64,000 nt of DNA from Sulfurimonas sp. (GCF_041583195.1 NZ_JBFHGL010000003.1:186001-250000), one strand, 5' to 3'. Positions 18,132 through 29,279 are shown, counted from the stretch's first letter. Notes: generated by a model from the sequence alone, not told the origin. Numbers and translations: made by a program.

Positions 18132-18163
18132 AGCAAAATGAGGGATATTCCCTCATAATTGCT
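18132..18163 (-). terminator. Rho-independent terminator of icd
   Basis: On the minus strand a 7-bp stem TGAGGGA/TCCCTCA with a 3-nt loop is extended by AGCAA/TTGCT arms and followed by seven T residues. It begins 7 bp after the icd stop codon. Confidence 0.92.
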
Positions 18164-18169
18164 ATGATA

Positions 18170-20344
18170 CTATATAGAGTCTATAATAGCGTTTAATGTA
18201 GCAGATGGACGCATAGCTTTTTCAGCTTTTGCATCATCTGGGTGGAAATAACCACCGATATCTTGTGCTTTACCTTCAACAGCTAAAAGCTCAGACATAA
18301 TTTGATCTTCTTTCTCAGTTAACTCTTTAGCAACAGGAGCAAATTTAGCAGCTAATTCTGCATTATCACACTCAGCTAAAGCTTTTGCCCAATATTGAGC
18401 TACGAAAAAGTGAGAAGCTTTGTTGTCTGGCTCACCACATTTTCTACCTGGAGCTTTATTGTTACCAAGGTAACCGTCATTAGCAACATCAAGTGCAGCT
18501 GTTACAGCAGCTAACTTGTCAGAGTTGTGTTTTTGAGCGATAAATCTTAAAGACTCAGCAAGTGCTAAGAACTCACCAAGTGAATCCCAACGTAAGTGAC
18601 CCTCTTCTAAAAATTGGTCAACGTGTTTAGGAGCAGATCCACCAGCACCAGTTTCATATAAACCACCACCAGCAATTAATGGTACGATTGAAAGCATTTT
18701 TGCAGATGTTCCAAGCTCTAAAATTGGGTACATATCAGTTAAGTGGTCACGTAAAACGTTACCAGTTACAGCGATAGTATTTTCACCTCTACGAATACGC
18801 TCATTTGTAAAACGTGTAGCATCAGTTACATTCATGATTTGGATATCTAAACCATCAGTATCTAATTCTGCAAGGTATTTATTTACTTTTTTGATCATTT
18901 CAGCATCGTGCGCACGGTTTTCATCTAACCAGAATACTGCCGGATAACCTTCAATACGAGTTCTCTCAACTGTTAAACGAACCCAGTCTTTGATTGGAAT
19001 ATCTTTAGCACGAGACATACGCCAGATATCACCAGCTTCACAGTCAAAACTCATAAGCTCAGTTCCATCTTCAGCAGTTACAGTTACTTTACCTGCTTCT
19101 TTAAGTTCGAAAGTTGTTGGATGAGAACCATACTCTTCAGCTTTTTGAGCCATAAGACCGATATTTTGCATTGTACCCATAGTAGTTACATCGTATTGAC
19201 CGTTTTTAACACAATCAGCTACCATCTCAGCATGGAACATACCATAAGTAGAATCTGGAATAACAGCTAAAGTTTCTAGTGCCGCGCCTGTTCTATCCCA
19301 TTGTTTACCACCTTCACGAACAACAACTGGCATAGAAGCATCAATAATTACATCGTTTGAAGCATTGAAGTTAGTTGTACCTTTATCAGAATCAACCATT
19401 GCAATTTTTGGAGCATCAGCTTCTACAACTGCTTGGAATGCAGCTTTAATTTCAGCTTCTTGAGCGTGACCAGCTATCTTTTTTTCTAGATCTGACATAC
19501 CAAGGTTAGGATTTACACCTAATTCTTTAAATGTATCAGCATATTTAGCAAATACATCTTCGAAGAAGATTTCAAAACCGTGACCAAACATGATTGGATC
19601 AGAGATTTTCATCATAGTAGCTTTTAAGTGTACAGACCAGATAAGACCTTCAGCTTTTGCTTCTTCGATAGTTTTTTTGTAAAATGCACGTAAAGCAGCT
19701 ACAGACATAAATGTACCATCTAAAATCTCACCAGCTAAAGCATCAACAGTTTTAAGCTCTTTTCCATTTAAAGCGATTGTAACTTTTTGATCTTTATCCA
19801 TAGTAACAGATTTTTCATTACCATAGAAATCACCGTTTCCAGCCATGTGTGCTACACGAGCTTTAGAGTTTTCAGAATAAGCTTTTAGTCTATGTGGATT
19901 GTTTTGAGCAAATTTCTTAACCGCTTTAGCAGCACGACGATCAGAGTTACCTTCACGAAGAACAGGGTTAACAGCAGAACCTAAACATACACTATATTTA
20001 GCTTGAATCTCTTCTTCTTCAGCATTTGCAGGGTTTTCAGGGTAGTTAGGAATATCATAACCTTGACCTTGAAGTTCAGCAATACAATCTTTTAACTGAC
20101 CAACTGAAGCAGAAACGTTTGGAAGCTTGATAATATTAGCATCTTCTTGAAGTACTAGTTCACCAAGTTTTGATAATTCATCTTCTGCAAGACCCATTGC
20201 AGAAAGAACACGTCCAGCTAGTGAGATATCTGAAGTAACAACTTCAACACCAGCTTCTTTAGTAAACGCATTTACTATAGGTAATAACGAATAAGTTGCT
20301 AAAGCCGGAGCTTCATCAATCTTTGACCAAATAATTTTTGACAT
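18170..20344 (-). CDS. icd: Isocitrate dehydrogenase, NADP-dependent, monomeric type
   Basis: 724 residues, the usual length for the monomeric IDH family, which is unrelated in size to the 400-residue dimeric enzyme. The N-terminus MSKIIWSKIDEAPALATYSLLP and segments such as CLGSAVNPVLREGNSDRRAA and GTMQNIGLMAQKAEEYGSHP are characteristic. It interconverts isocitrate and 2-oxoglutarate + CO2 with NADP(H) and can fix CO2 in a reductive cycle. It is a single-gene transcript ending at a strong terminator. GTAAC half-sites lie upstream at 20385-20405. Confidence 0.96.
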   Translation of the reverse strand: MSKIIWSKIDEAPALATYSLLPIVNAFTKEAGVEVVTSDISLAGRVLSAMGLAEDELSKLGELVLQEDANIIKLPNVSASVGQLKDCIAELQGQGYDIPNYPENPANAEEEEIQAKYSVCLGSAVNPVLREGNSDRRAAKAVKKFAQNNPHRLKAYSENSKARVAHMAGNGDFYGNEKSVTMDKDQKVTIALNGKELKTVDALAGEILDGTFMSVAALRAFYKKTIEEAKAEGLIWSVHLKATMMKISDPIMFGHGFEIFFEDVFAKYADTFKELGVNPNLGMSDLEKKIAGHAQEAEIKAAFQAVVEADAPKIAMVDSDKGTTNFNASNDVIIDASMPVVVREGGKQWDRTGAALETLAVIPDSTYGMFHAEMVADCVKNGQYDVTTMGTMQNIGLMAQKAEEYGSHPTTFELKEAGKVTVTAEDGTELMSFDCEAGDIWRMSRAKDIPIKDWVRLTVERTRIEGYPAVFWLDENRAHDAEMIKKVNKYLAELDTDGLDIQIMNVTDATRFTNERIRRGENTIAVTGNVLRDHLTDMYPILELGTSAKMLSIVPLIAGGGLYETGAGGSAPKHVDQFLEEGHLRWDSLGEFLALAESLRFIAQKHNSDKLAAVTAALDVANDGYLGNNKAPGRKCGEPDNKASHFFVAQYWAKALAECDNAELAAKFAPVAKELTEKEDQIMSELLAVEGKAQDIGGYFHPDDAKAEKAMRPSATLNAIIDSI

Positions 20345-20378
20345 ACTAGTTCCTTAGTAAGGTAATTTTTTTCCAAAA

Positions 20379-20405
20379 GTTAATGTAACTTTGTGGATAT
20401 GTAAC
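20379..20405 (-). promoter_or_regulatory. GTAAC half-sites upstream of icd
   Basis: GTTAA at 20379-20383, GTAAC at 20385-20389 and GTAAC at 20401-20405, 35-61 bp upstream of the icd start. The 5-mers match those in the double boxes upstream of oorD and acnB. However, the 10-bp period is not present here, so this site is the weakest of the three. Confidence 0.35.
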
Positions 20406-20478
20406 ACAAATCATACTAGGTTTAATCTAATATTAGTCATCAAAACTCAGAAAGTTGAATATATTTATACAAGTTGTT

Positions 20479-21423
20479 TCACTTAGTAACACGCTTTATG
20501 TTGCGTAAATGTGTAGAATAGTTACACGAGAAATCATGAGTACCGCTCTTTGATTTCATGAAATAGAGGTAATCTGTTTGTGCTGGAAACACTGCTGCCC
20601 TTATAGCATCAAAGCCTACATTACATACTGGAATACTCGGTATACCTTTGTGTTTATAGGTATTATATATAGTATTGTCATTTCTAATACGTTTTGGTGA
20701 AACCTTCATATGAGAATATTCTCCATAGTTCAAAGTACCATCCATTTGAAGCTTCATACCTTTTTTTATTCTGTTATAAATAACAGATGAAACAAGAGGC
20801 ATCTCTTCATTATTTGCAGATTCTTTTTGAATTACAGATGCAACTGCTACAAAATGAAACCATTTTTTTTCATTAAAGGAACCAAAAAGTTTATTTGATA
20901 GCTTAATCATCTGCTTTTTCGATTCATTTAAAAGAAGTTTTACAAGCATCTCTTCATTAATGCCTATGGGTATTTTATAAGTATCAGGAACAAATGCACC
21001 CTCTTCTATAGGAGTGTATTTATCATACATTATTTGTAGTTTATTTCTGTCAAGGTTTAAATTAGAAGCTAATTGGTTTAAAAATATATACGTGGTTTCA
21101 CCGGGAATAAGTGTAATGTTTCTAAGAGCTGCTTTTGCACTAGTTAATTTATATAAAAAATCAGCCCTTCGAAGTTTCTCATCTTTAATATCAATCCATC
21201 CGCTTTGAGGGGAGCCAATAACTCTAAGTAACAAAGAGTCAAGTTTAGACATATCGTAATTATTTTGTGACAAATGTGTTATAATCTTATTTATTGAACC
21301 ATTTGGAATATAAACAACTTTTTTTGAATAAACAGGCTGACTTAGGTAATAAATGAAAGACACACTTATAATTAATAGTATTTCTAAAATATATTTTAGT
21401 ATTGTTAGCTTTTTTATCTTCAT
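20479..21423 (-). CDS. mltG: Endolytic murein transglycosylase, MltG/YceG family
   Basis: 314 residues. A single N-terminal membrane anchor (about residues 8-27, ILKYILEILLIISVSFIYYL) is followed by a LysM-like region and the YceG catalytic domain. The core motif ASVIQKESANNEEMPLVSSV contains the catalytic Glu, and NRIKKGMKLQMDGTLNY follows. It cleaves nascent glycan strands at the outer face of the inner membrane. The first 71 bases overlap, on the opposite strand, the first 71 bases of the AsmA-like gene. It is commonly misannotated as aminodeoxychorismate lyase. Confidence 0.92.
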   Translation of the reverse strand: MKIKKLTILKYILEILLIISVSFIYYLSQPVYSKKVVYIPNGSINKIITHLSQNNYDMSKLDSLLLRVIGSPQSGWIDIKDEKLRRADFLYKLTSAKAALRNITLIPGETTYIFLNQLASNLNLDRNKLQIMYDKYTPIEEGAFVPDTYKIPIGINEEMLVKLLLNESKKQMIKLSNKLFGSFNEKKWFHFVAVASVIQKESANNEEMPLVSSVIYNRIKKGMKLQMDGTLNYGEYSHMKVSPKRIRNDNTIYNTYKHKGIPSIPVCNVGFDAIRAAVFPAQTDYLYFMKSKSGTHDFSCNYSTHLRNIKRVTK

Positions 21424-24400
21424 CTTATTGACACTTTCCGTAACATATTTCTTTTTAAACTCTGGGATTAGTTTTCAAAATATTAGTTTTAATTCTGTAA
21501 GAATAGACAAATTATACATAAAATGGGATGAAAAATTAAATATTTATATAAAAGAGCTTAATATTTCAGATGACGATTCCCCTTCTGCTTTTAAGATTAA
21601 ACCTATAAGTATTGTCGAATACCTAAATAAAACAATATATATACCAATGCTTACTAAATCATTCATAGTTGAAAAACTTAACTATAAGGATATGAGTGGT
21701 AGTTTCAAGTTTAAAGATAAAGATGGAGGTAACTTTAAATTAACATCTGAGAATATGGTTATTGATGCAGATATACATTCAAACCAAAACTATTTGAATA
21801 TAGAGTTAAAACAGTTTGAAAATAAAGATATTAACTTAAGTATAAGCGGTAACTTTTTAGTTGATGATCAAAACAAGATGTTATATCTGAACTCCAATAT
21901 ATCTTTAAAAAATGATCTTTCATTAAATATAAGTGCTAAATCAAGCGCAGAAAGATTAGTCTATGCTATTAATTCAAATAAAAGTATCCCAAGTACGAGC
22001 AACATAGTTTCTTTATTTGATATAGATTTTAAATATTGGGTAGATACTGCTATAGATATGAAAAACCTTGATATTAAACAGGCTTACGGTTTTATAGAGT
22101 ATAAAGAAATAGATAATGCTTATAAAAACTTTTATGCTTACATGGTTGCGAACGAATTAAACTATACATATGATCAAAACCTTGATTCCATAAAAACAGA
22201 GTATACAGACTTAGTCTTTAAAGACGGTACCTTATATATATTGCCATATGAGTCAAAAACATATAGTTTTGGTCTCGATGCAAGCTGGTTAAATATAGAT
22301 TTTACTAAGCCAAACACTATGCTAATGCTTCATCTTTTGTTTGACGGCTCTGTTGATACAGACTTAAAAAATCTATTAGAGCATTACAAAATCAAACTTC
22401 CTTTCATCCAAAACAGCGGTTACATGGACACCAACCTGATCTTAAATATAAACCTGGCAAATTCGGAAGTTGATGCAAAAGGTGAGTTTTTTACCAATGA
22501 GGCAAATTTTAATTACCTTGGACTTGATCTTGATCTAACTGACACATTTGTAAAACTGGATAATTTTGACGTAGAGATTCCAAGAATGAAAGCCAAGTAT
22601 AAAGATATTGCCCAGAGCAGGCTTTATGGAAAATTAGATTTAAAAAACTCCAAAGGATATTTAAGTTTTGATTTTTCAAAAATATATTTTTCTGACGAAT
22701 TTTATCTGGATTCTCAGGAAAAACATCTAAAAGCAAGATATATTATAGGCTCTAAAAAAGATGAAATAAATATAGATAGTTCAGACTGGTTTGTATTAAA
22801 TAAAAAATCTAAGCTTCAAAAGCTAGAGATCCCTTTTAATTTGGATTCATTAACTGCAAAAATACCTACAACGGAACTTTCTTCAGAGGATATTCATGCC
22901 TATATTTCAGGTGAAGCAGACTTTAATAAATCTATATATAACCTAGACTTGGATTTAACTAAATTCAATTACTCAGATATAGAGCTTGATCAGTCGGTTG
23001 TAGACCTTAAATTAAGATACCGTGACAATGAATTAAATATATCATCAAGTGATTCAATAAGCCTCTACCACAAAAAACAAAAGATCAAACTTGAAAACCC
23101 AAGTATTCTTTACAAAGATAGTTCAATACGTATAGATAAAACGAATATGGAGTTTGACAATTTTTTTACCTCTAATTTTGATTTTATATACTTTTTTGAT
23201 TCAGAAGAGGGTTTTTTCAGCCTGAACAAATTTAAATTTACAAATAACGATCTTCAAAAAATGTTTAACATAGATAAAAAAATAGATTTCAAAATCAAAA
23301 AAGCAAATGATCAGTATATGGCAAATGCTTCTAGTTTAAATATGTCTGCTTTCTCTTCAGATAAAGAGTGGGTAATAGCTTTTAACTCACTTGATAAACT
23401 AAAACAGTTCTCACCTCTATTAAATAAATATAACGTAGACAAAGGAACTTTTTCTATATATAAGCGAACAGGTGAGGACAATATTAGGTTCTTAGCAAAA
23501 CTTGATTATAAATACAAAATATTGTCTGAGTACAACAAACCTGTTACAAAGTATGTAATAAACGGTATATCGCATAAAGACAATAAAACATATATATCAA
23601 TCAACGATAAAATAAATATAGATATTCAAAACTCTAATGTATCTATAAAAGGTTCCAACGTAGGGATAGATATAAATGAGGTTATAAAACTGGTTAACGA
23701 TATAGATTCTAAAACAAAAAAAGGTTCTTCAAACTACAGTTTATCTGCACATTTTGATAAATCATATATATATTTAAGTGATACAAGAAGAGTTATATCC
23801 GATACAATAAACCTTCAGTATCTAAATAAGATCACGACTGCACAATTAAAATACGCTAACGGTGAAGCAGGTTTTAAATATAAAAATAAAAAGTTTCATC
23901 TCTACGGCACAGGGTTTAATGATAAATTCATGGAGAATTTGTTTTCTATGTCTAAATTTAACGGTGGAAATTTAGACTTTTCCGTAAATGGAGATACAGA
24001 TGATTTCTCAGGTGTAGTTTTTGTAAAAGATACGAAAATTAAAGAGTTCAAACTTTTAAACAATGTTTTAGCCTTTGTAAACACTATACCATCGTTGGTT
24101 ACATTTTCACTTCCGTCATACAACTCTAAAGGTCTTCATGCTAAAACAGCATATATGATGTTTACACATAAAAACCATATATATAATGTAAGTGATGTTT
24201 ATTTGGAGTCTGACGAATTAGATATATTGGGTCATGGTGCGCTAAGCATAAAAGACAACTTTATAGACATGGAACTAAATCTAAAAACAGATCTGGGCAG
24301 CGCTGCTTCTAAAATACCTGTAGTTGGATATATTTTATTTAATAAAGACTCTATCTCTACAACTGTAAAAGTAGATGGAAAACTAGATGATCCAAATATA

Positions 24401-24493
24401 GATTCAATGCTTGCAAAAGAGATCATAGTAGCGCCAGTTAATATAATTAAAAGAACGCTGCTATTGCCGTTTAGTATATTTTCGGATGATTAA
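21353..24493 (+). CDS. Large AsmA/YhdP-like envelope protein
   Basis: 1046 residues. One N-terminal transmembrane anchor (about 14-35, YFSIVSFFIFILLTLSVTYFF) is followed by about 1000 residues of short beta-strand pattern rich in Asn, Asp, Lys and Ser. The C-terminal 200 residues (GNLDFSVNGDTDDFSGVVFV through SAASKIPVVGYILF) resemble the AsmA C-terminal domain. AsmA-like proteins form beta-groove bridges that move phospholipid between inner and outer membranes; that role is inferred from family. The start at 21353 is needed to include the anchor and places the first 71 bp over mltG on the other strand. No strong ribosome site is seen, only TAGG. Confidence 0.8.
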   Translation: MKDTLIINSISKIYFSIVSFFIFILLTLSVTYFFLNSGISFQNISFNSVRIDKLYIKWDEKLNIYIKELNISDDDSPSAFKIKPISIVEYLNKTIYIPMLTKSFIVEKLNYKDMSGSFKFKDKDGGNFKLTSENMVIDADIHSNQNYLNIELKQFENKDINLSISGNFLVDDQNKMLYLNSNISLKNDLSLNISAKSSAERLVYAINSNKSIPSTSNIVSLFDIDFKYWVDTAIDMKNLDIKQAYGFIEYKEIDNAYKNFYAYMVANELNYTYDQNLDSIKTEYTDLVFKDGTLYILPYESKTYSFGLDASWLNIDFTKPNTMLMLHLLFDGSVDTDLKNLLEHYKIKLPFIQNSGYMDTNLILNINLANSEVDAKGEFFTNEANFNYLGLDLDLTDTFVKLDNFDVEIPRMKAKYKDIAQSRLYGKLDLKNSKGYLSFDFSKIYFSDEFYLDSQEKHLKARYIIGSKKDEINIDSSDWFVLNKKSKLQKLEIPFNLDSLTAKIPTTELSSEDIHAYISGEADFNKSIYNLDLDLTKFNYSDIELDQSVVDLKLRYRDNELNISSSDSISLYHKKQKIKLENPSILYKDSSIRIDKTNMEFDNFFTSNFDFIYFFDSEEGFFSLNKFKFTNNDLQKMFNIDKKIDFKIKKANDQYMANASSLNMSAFSSDKEWVIAFNSLDKLKQFSPLLNKYNVDKGTFSIYKRTGEDNIRFLAKLDYKYKILSEYNKPVTKYVINGISHKDNKTYISINDKINIDIQNSNVSIKGSNVGIDINEVIKLVNDIDSKTKKGSSNYSLSAHFDKSYIYLSDTRRVISDTINLQYLNKITTAQLKYANGEAGFKYKNKKFHLYGTGFNDKFMENLFSMSKFNGGNLDFSVNGDTDDFSGVVFVKDTKIKEFKLLNNVLAFVNTIPSLVTFSLPSYNSKGLHAKTAYMMFTHKNHIYNVSDVYLESDELDILGHGALSIKDNFIDMELNLKTDLGSAASKIPVVGYILFNKDSISTTVKVDGKLDDPNIDSMLAKEIIVAPVNIIKRTLLLPFSIFSDD

Positions 24494-24501
24494 TATAAGT
24501 T

Positions 24502-25704
24502 CTATTCGTTTCTAAGAACTGTTAGTATATCTACTTCACTTGCTTTTTTAGCTGGATAATAAGATGACGCTATCACAATTACAAATGCGCCAGTTATAAT
24601 CATAAAAAAGTCTTTAGGACTTAGATCAAGTGGTAAAGTCGTTGTAGGGTAAACATCTTTTGGTAGTGAAACAATATCAAAAGTTGAGAGTATCCATAAA
24701 CCGCTAAAACCAAATACTACCCCTGCTAAAATTCCGCTTATTCCAATAACAATGCCAAGGTATAAAAATATCTTCTTGATCTCACCCCTTGTAGTTCCCA
24801 AGGACATAAGAAGTGCTATATCGCTTCTTCTATTCATTACAGTCATCAGAAGTGAAGATATAATATTAATAGCTGCAATAAGGATGATAAGCATCAACAC
24901 AATGAACAAAGAAACTTTTTCAAGCTCCAGAGCTGCAAAAAAGTTCACATTATCCTGCCACCACCCTTTTACAGATGCATTAGGTGGTAAAACTTCCTGT
25001 ATTCTTTTAATATCTTCGTGAGGATTTGATGAAAATATATGTATACCGTCGTACTGATTTGATGGTATTCTTAAAAGTTTTTGCATTGACTCCAAGCTTG
25101 TGTAGCTATACGCTTTATCATAGGCTGTTAGTCCTGAATCAAATACCCCTTTAACATCAAAACGTTTTATTCTTGGTGTTACAGTAAGTCCACCAGGTTC
25201 GGCATTTGTAAAAATGTACATAAGTTTATCATTTATATAAAGATCAAATTCATCTTTTAAACTTTTACCTACAAGTACATCAAATTTGCCTATATTTGCA
25301 CTCTCAATAGCTTTTGCAACTATATTATTAACTTTAGCTTCATCCTCAAAGTTTACACCGAATATATATCCGCCTTCAAGTTTAGAACCGCTTCTTGCCA
25401 TTACAGCTGATTGAACATATGGGCTAAATTTTAAATCAGGAAACTTTGCTTGCAGTTCTGTAAGAAGGTCTTCATTCGTAGCACCGTAAAATTTAGGTAA
25501 TACGGTTAATGGATAATTCATAATAGTAAGTTTCTTTTTAAACTCACCGTCAAACCCATTCATAAGTGCCATAGCTATGATTAAAACCATTACACCGAGT
25601 GATATTCCTAAAAATGCAAGCATTGCAGATAAAAAGATAAATGGCTGATCTTTATCAAACCTAAGAAATCTTTTTACCAAGTAAGGTATTAGTTTATTTT
25701 TCAA
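24502..25704 (-). CDS. lolE: Lipoprotein-releasing ABC transporter permease (LolC/LolE family)
   Basis: 400 residues. The N-terminal [28 protein letters not shown] is the LolC/E signature with the first transmembrane helix (about 24-48). A periplasmic domain of about 210 residues follows, then three helices with an FtsX-type motif [19 protein letters not shown]. The Lol complex extracts outer-membrane lipoproteins from the inner membrane and hands them to LolA, encoded 2.7 kb away at 28453. The start overlaps the secA stop by 4 bp. In Campylobacterota one such protein often serves as homodimer; the choice of E over C is arbitrary. Confidence 0.9.
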   Translation of the reverse strand: MKNKLIPYLVKRFLRFDKDQPFIFLSAMLAFLGISLGVMVLIIAMALMNGFDGEFKKKLTIMNYPLTVLPKFYGATNEDLLTELQAKFPDLKFSPYVQSAVMARSGSKLEGGYIFGVNFEDEAKVNNIVAKAIESANIGKFDVLVGKSLKDEFDLYINDKLMYIFTNAEPGGLTVTPRIKRFDVKGVFDSGLTAYDKAYSYTSLESMQKLLRIPSNQYDGIHIFSSNPHEDIKRIQEVLPPNASVKGWWQDNVNFFAALELEKVSLFIVLMLIILIAAINIISSLLMTVMNRRSDIALLMSLGTTRGEIKKIFLYLGIVIGISGILAGVVFGFSGLWILSTFDIVSLPKDVYPTTTLPLDLSPKDFFMIITGAFVIVIASSYYPAKKASEVDILTVLRNE

Positions 25705-28277
25705 GAAGCAAATACACCTTTTTTAGGTCCACTTTTGCCACAGCATTGTTTATACTTTTTACCGCTTCCACAAGGACAAGGCTCATTTCTAGCAGGTTTT
25801 TTAGCTGAAATTTCTGGCTCATCTTCTTGAGTGCTTAATTGTCTGGCAGCTTCATTTGCTTTTCTTTCAAGCTCAAGCTGCTGTGCCATTCTTTTTGCTT
25901 CATCTTCAGCAGATTCTACTCTAAATTGAATTATTTGAAGAGTTTTAATAGTATTGAACTTAATATCGTTAATTAATTCACTGAAAAGATTATAACTCTC
26001 TTTTTTATACTCAACTAACGGATCTTTTTGGTTGTACGCACGTAAACGGATACCTGTTTTCATATTATCCATAGCATATAAGTGTTCACGCCATGCAGAA
26101 TCTAACTCTTTTAAATAAAGCTCGCGTGCAACTTCACTTTGGATATCAGCTTCTAGTACACCCATTTTATCATCGTATGATTTTTTAATATCTGTATTTA
26201 CTTTTTCTAACAGATCTTCATAATCAAGGTCTGCTAATGATTCCATACTAAGATCCATATTGATCTCTTCTTTTATGTGTTTAGTCAGTTTTTCCAGATT
26301 AAAATCTTCTCTTGCAGAACCTTCAAATATATCTGCTTGGTAGAATAGATTTTGAACATACTCATATCTAAGCTCATTGATTTTTGCAAATATATCAAAT
26401 TCAGGATCAAGAAGTTGATTTCTAAACTTGTAAACAATTTTTCTCTGCTCATTTGCAACATCATCGTATTCAACAATTTGTTTACGACCTTCGTAGTGCA
26501 TGTTTTCAACTTTTTTCTGAGCTTTCTCAACAGCACGTGTAACCATTTTAGACTCTATATATTCACCGTCTTCAACACCAAGTCTTTCCATAATAGTCTT
26601 AATCTTGTCACTTCCAAATATGCGAAGGAGATTATCTTCAAGTGAAAGGTAAAACTGTGTAGTACCTGCATCACCCTGACGACCTGAACGTCCACGAAGC
26701 TGATTATCAATACGACGGTTTTCATGTCTCTCTGTACCTATTATGTATAGACCTCCAAGAGCTTTTACTTCATCACTTACTTTAATATCAACACCACGAC
26801 CGGCCATATTAGTAGCAATAGTTACAGCACCCTTAGCACCTGCATTTTTAATGATCTCACCCTCTTGTTCGTGGTTTTTAGCATTTAAAACAGTATGAGC
26901 AATCTTCTCTTTTTTAAGTACTTCGTGTAAAACTTCTGATTTTTCAATCGATGCAGTACCAATTAAAACAGGTTGTCCTGTTTTTTGAAGCTCTTTAACC
27001 TTTTTAATTACGGCTGAGAACTTTTCCCCTTCAGTTTTGTAAATCAAATCATTCAAATCTTGACGTGAAATAGGAATATTTGTAGGAATCGAAACAACAT
27101 CAAGTTTATAAATTTGCGCGAACTCTGTAGCTTCTGTCTCTGCAGTACCTGTCATACCTGCTAACTTATCATACATTCTAAAGTAGTTTTGGAAAGTAAT
27201 ATCTGCTAAAGTCTGAGTTTCCTCTTTTACTTCAACACCCTCTTTTGCCTCTAGTGCCTGATGTAACCCCTCAGAGAAACGGCGCCCTTCACTTAAACGA
27301 CCTGTAAACTCATCAACAATTACAACTTCACCGTCATTAACAACATAGTCTACATCTTTTTCAAACAGGTAGTTTGCTTTAAGTGCTTGATCAAGTGCAT
27401 GAGGAAGTGATGAATTTTCTGGAGAGTAAAGGTTTTCAACTTCAAACAGCTCTTCAGCCTTTGTAATACCCTCTTCCGTAATTAGAACAACTTTATCTTT
27501 TTCATCAACAGTAAAATGCTCATCTTTTGTCATTTTATTTGCAATGTTGTTAGCTATGTGGTAATCATCCATAGATTTATTTACAGGACCTGAGATAATT
27601 AAAGGTGTTCTAGCTTCATCAATTAAAATAGAGTCAACTTCATCAACTATAACAAAGTTATGTCCTTTCTTTTGAACCATTTGATCTTTTGAGTAGCTCA
27701 TATTATCACGAAGATAATCAAAACCAAACTCATTATTTGTACCATATGTAATATCTGCTTCGTATGCTTTGCTTTTTACTTCTGGATCATACATATCTTC
27801 TAAAAGGATTCCTACGCTGAAACCTAAGAATTCATATAAAGCACTCATTTGTGTACCATCACGCTTAGCAAGGTAATCATTAACTGTAACTAGATGTACA
27901 CCTTTTCCACTGATTGCGTTTAATACAATAGCCAGAGTTGCAACAAGTGTCTTACCCTCACCTGTTTTCATCTCAGCGATTCTACCCTCATGTAGAACCA
28001 TACCACCTATTAGCTGAACATCAAAATGACGCATGCCTAAAGTTCTAACACCGGCTTCTCTTGTAATAGCAAAAGAATCTACTAATACATCATCTAAAGT
28101 TTTTTCACCACTTTGAACGCTTTGCTTAAGCTCATTAAAACTGTTTTTTAACTCTTCATCGCTTAATTGTTTATACTTTTCTTCTAGGGAGTTTATTAAT
28201 TTTACTCTTTTGTTATATTTTTTTAATTCACGATCATTGGAAGTTCCAAAAATCTTACCCATAAATGCTTGTAGCAT
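25701..28277 (-). CDS. secA: Preprotein translocase ATPase SecA
   Basis: 858 residues from the ATG at 28275-28277 ([20 protein letters not shown]), which lies 6 nt after AAGG; a TTG two codons upstream is less likely. Walker A is MKTGEGKTL, the DEAD-type box is [21 protein letters not shown], and the second motor domain has [20 protein letters not shown]. The C-terminal zinc finger [16 protein letters not shown] is complete. It drives Sec-dependent export through SecYEG. It is divergent from lolA and co-transcribed with the Lol permease gene. Confidence 0.98.
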   Translation of the reverse strand: MLQAFMGKIFGTSNDRELKKYNKRVKLINSLEEKYKQLSDEELKNSFNELKQSVQSGEKTLDDVLVDSFAITREAGVRTLGMRHFDVQLIGGMVLHEGRIAEMKTGEGKTLVATLAIVLNAISGKGVHLVTVNDYLAKRDGTQMSALYEFLGFSVGILLEDMYDPEVKSKAYEADITYGTNNEFGFDYLRDNMSYSKDQMVQKKGHNFVIVDEVDSILIDEARTPLIISGPVNKSMDDYHIANNIANKMTKDEHFTVDEKDKVVLITEEGITKAEELFEVENLYSPENSSLPHALDQALKANYLFEKDVDYVVNDGEVVIVDEFTGRLSEGRRFSEGLHQALEAKEGVEVKEETQTLADITFQNYFRMYDKLAGMTGTAETEATEFAQIYKLDVVSIPTNIPISRQDLNDLIYKTEGEKFSAVIKKVKELQKTGQPVLIGTASIEKSEVLHEVLKKEKIAHTVLNAKNHEQEGEIIKNAGAKGAVTIATNMAGRGVDIKVSDEVKALGGLYIIGTERHENRRIDNQLRGRSGRQGDAGTTQFYLSLEDNLLRIFGSDKIKTIMERLGVEDGEYIESKMVTRAVEKAQKKVENMHYEGRKQIVEYDDVANEQRKIVYKFRNQLLDPEFDIFAKINELRYEYVQNLFYQADIFEGSAREDFNLEKLTKHIKEEINMDLSMESLADLDYEDLLEKVNTDIKKSYDDKMGVLEADIQSEVARELYLKELDSAWREHLYAMDNMKTGIRLRAYNQKDPLVEYKKESYNLFSELINDIKFNTIKTLQIIQFRVESAEDEAKRMAQQLELERKANEAARQLSTQEDEPEISAKKPARNEPCPCGSGKKYKQCCGKSGPKKGVFAS

Positions 28278-28452
28278 CTTCAACCTTATGAAAAGCTACT
28301 ATATAGTAAATTATATAGTGCTAAGAAATTGGGATTATTTTATCATAGTAAAAATAATAAAAGGCATAAATTAATAACAATAAGCATATATGTTTAATAT
28401 TAATTAATATGTAAATAGCTACTTGTGTATAATTTTGCAAAAAAGAGGTTTT

Positions 28453-28968
28453 ATGAGATTATTATTTATTTTTGCACTAATTCTAAACTATGCCAATGCT
28501 TCACTACTTGATATAAGTTCATTTGAAGCAGATTTTACACAAACTATTACAGACGAAAAAAATAAAGTTTTAAAGTATAAAGGGCATATATTAGCCTCTA
28601 AACCAGACAATGCATCATGGAACTATGTATCCCCTATTGAAAAACAAGTTTTTATAAGTAAATATGAGGCTACAATCGTTGAACCAGAGATTGAACAGGT
28701 TATTATAAGAAGAATAAGCAGTGAATTTGATTTCTTTCATTTAGTACAAACTGCAAAAGAGATTTCTAAAGATAATTACGTCACTGTATATAACAATACA
28801 AAATACAGTATAAAAACAAATAATGGGCTTGTTGAATCTATATATTTTTTAGATCAGTTTGAAAACAAAGTTAAAATTGTTTTTTCTGCTCAGAGACAAA
28901 ACCACAAGATAGATAAAGATAGATTTATCCCTAAGTATCCTATCGATTTTGATATTATAAGAGATTAG
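28453..28968 (+). CDS. lolA: Outer-membrane lipoprotein carrier protein LolA
   Basis: 171 residues from the ATG at 28453, which follows AAGAGG; an upstream in-frame start at 28423 adds a non-signal extension and is rejected. A signal peptide RLLFIFALILNYANA is cleaved after ANA. The mature protein shows the LolA segments SSFEADFTQTITDEKNKVLKYKG in two pieces and WNYVSPIEKQVFIS. The periplasmic chaperone accepts lipoproteins from the Lol permease (24502-25704). It converges with the next gene with a 4-bp overlap at the 3' ends. Confidence 0.9.
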   Translation: MRLLFIFALILNYANASLLDISSFEADFTQTITDEKNKVLKYKGHILASKPDNASWNYVSPIEKQVFISKYEATIVEPEIEQVIIRRISSEFDFFHLVQTAKEISKDNYVTVYNNTKYSIKTNNGLVESIYFLDQFENKVKIVFSAQRQNHKIDKDRFIPKYPIDFDIIRD

Positions 28969-29279
28969 GATTTAACTTTAACAGATTTTTCCTCTGCGAT
29001 AATTTCACGAAGGCTTTTGTCTGTAAAAAATGTTCCAAACGGTATAAAAGAAGCTATAAATATTTTAGCACCTTCATTTTGAGAGATACGCTGTTCAAAA
29101 AAAGTTTGAAGTAATAATCCAAACAGCGCTATAAAAAATATACCGTGTGTCATACCAACAATTTTTACATATGTAGGATCTCCCCATACATACTTAAGAG
29201 GCATAGCTATAAAAAGAAGTACCAACCATGATGCACCCTCAGCTAAAGCCGAATATCTTAAAAATTCTAATTTAGACAA
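28965..29279 (-). CDS. DUF3817-family small integral membrane protein
   Basis: 104 residues, start codon TTG at 29277-29279 after an AAGGA site. Three hydrophobic helices are visible: ASWLVLLFIAMPLKYVW (about 17-33), IVGMTHGIFFIALFGLLLQTF (about 40-60), and GAKIFIASFIPFGTFFTDK (about 70-88). The SALAEGASWL start and KYVWGDP motif match the DUF3817 family, whose function is not known. It may share no operon: acnB upstream has its own terminator-like hairpin. The last four bases overlap lolA on the other strand. Confidence 0.8.
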   Translation of the reverse strand: MSKLEFLRYSALAEGASWLVLLFIAMPLKYVWGDPTYVKIVGMTHGIFFIALFGLLLQTFFEQRISQNEGAKIFIASFIPFGTFFTDKSLREIIAEEKSVKVKS

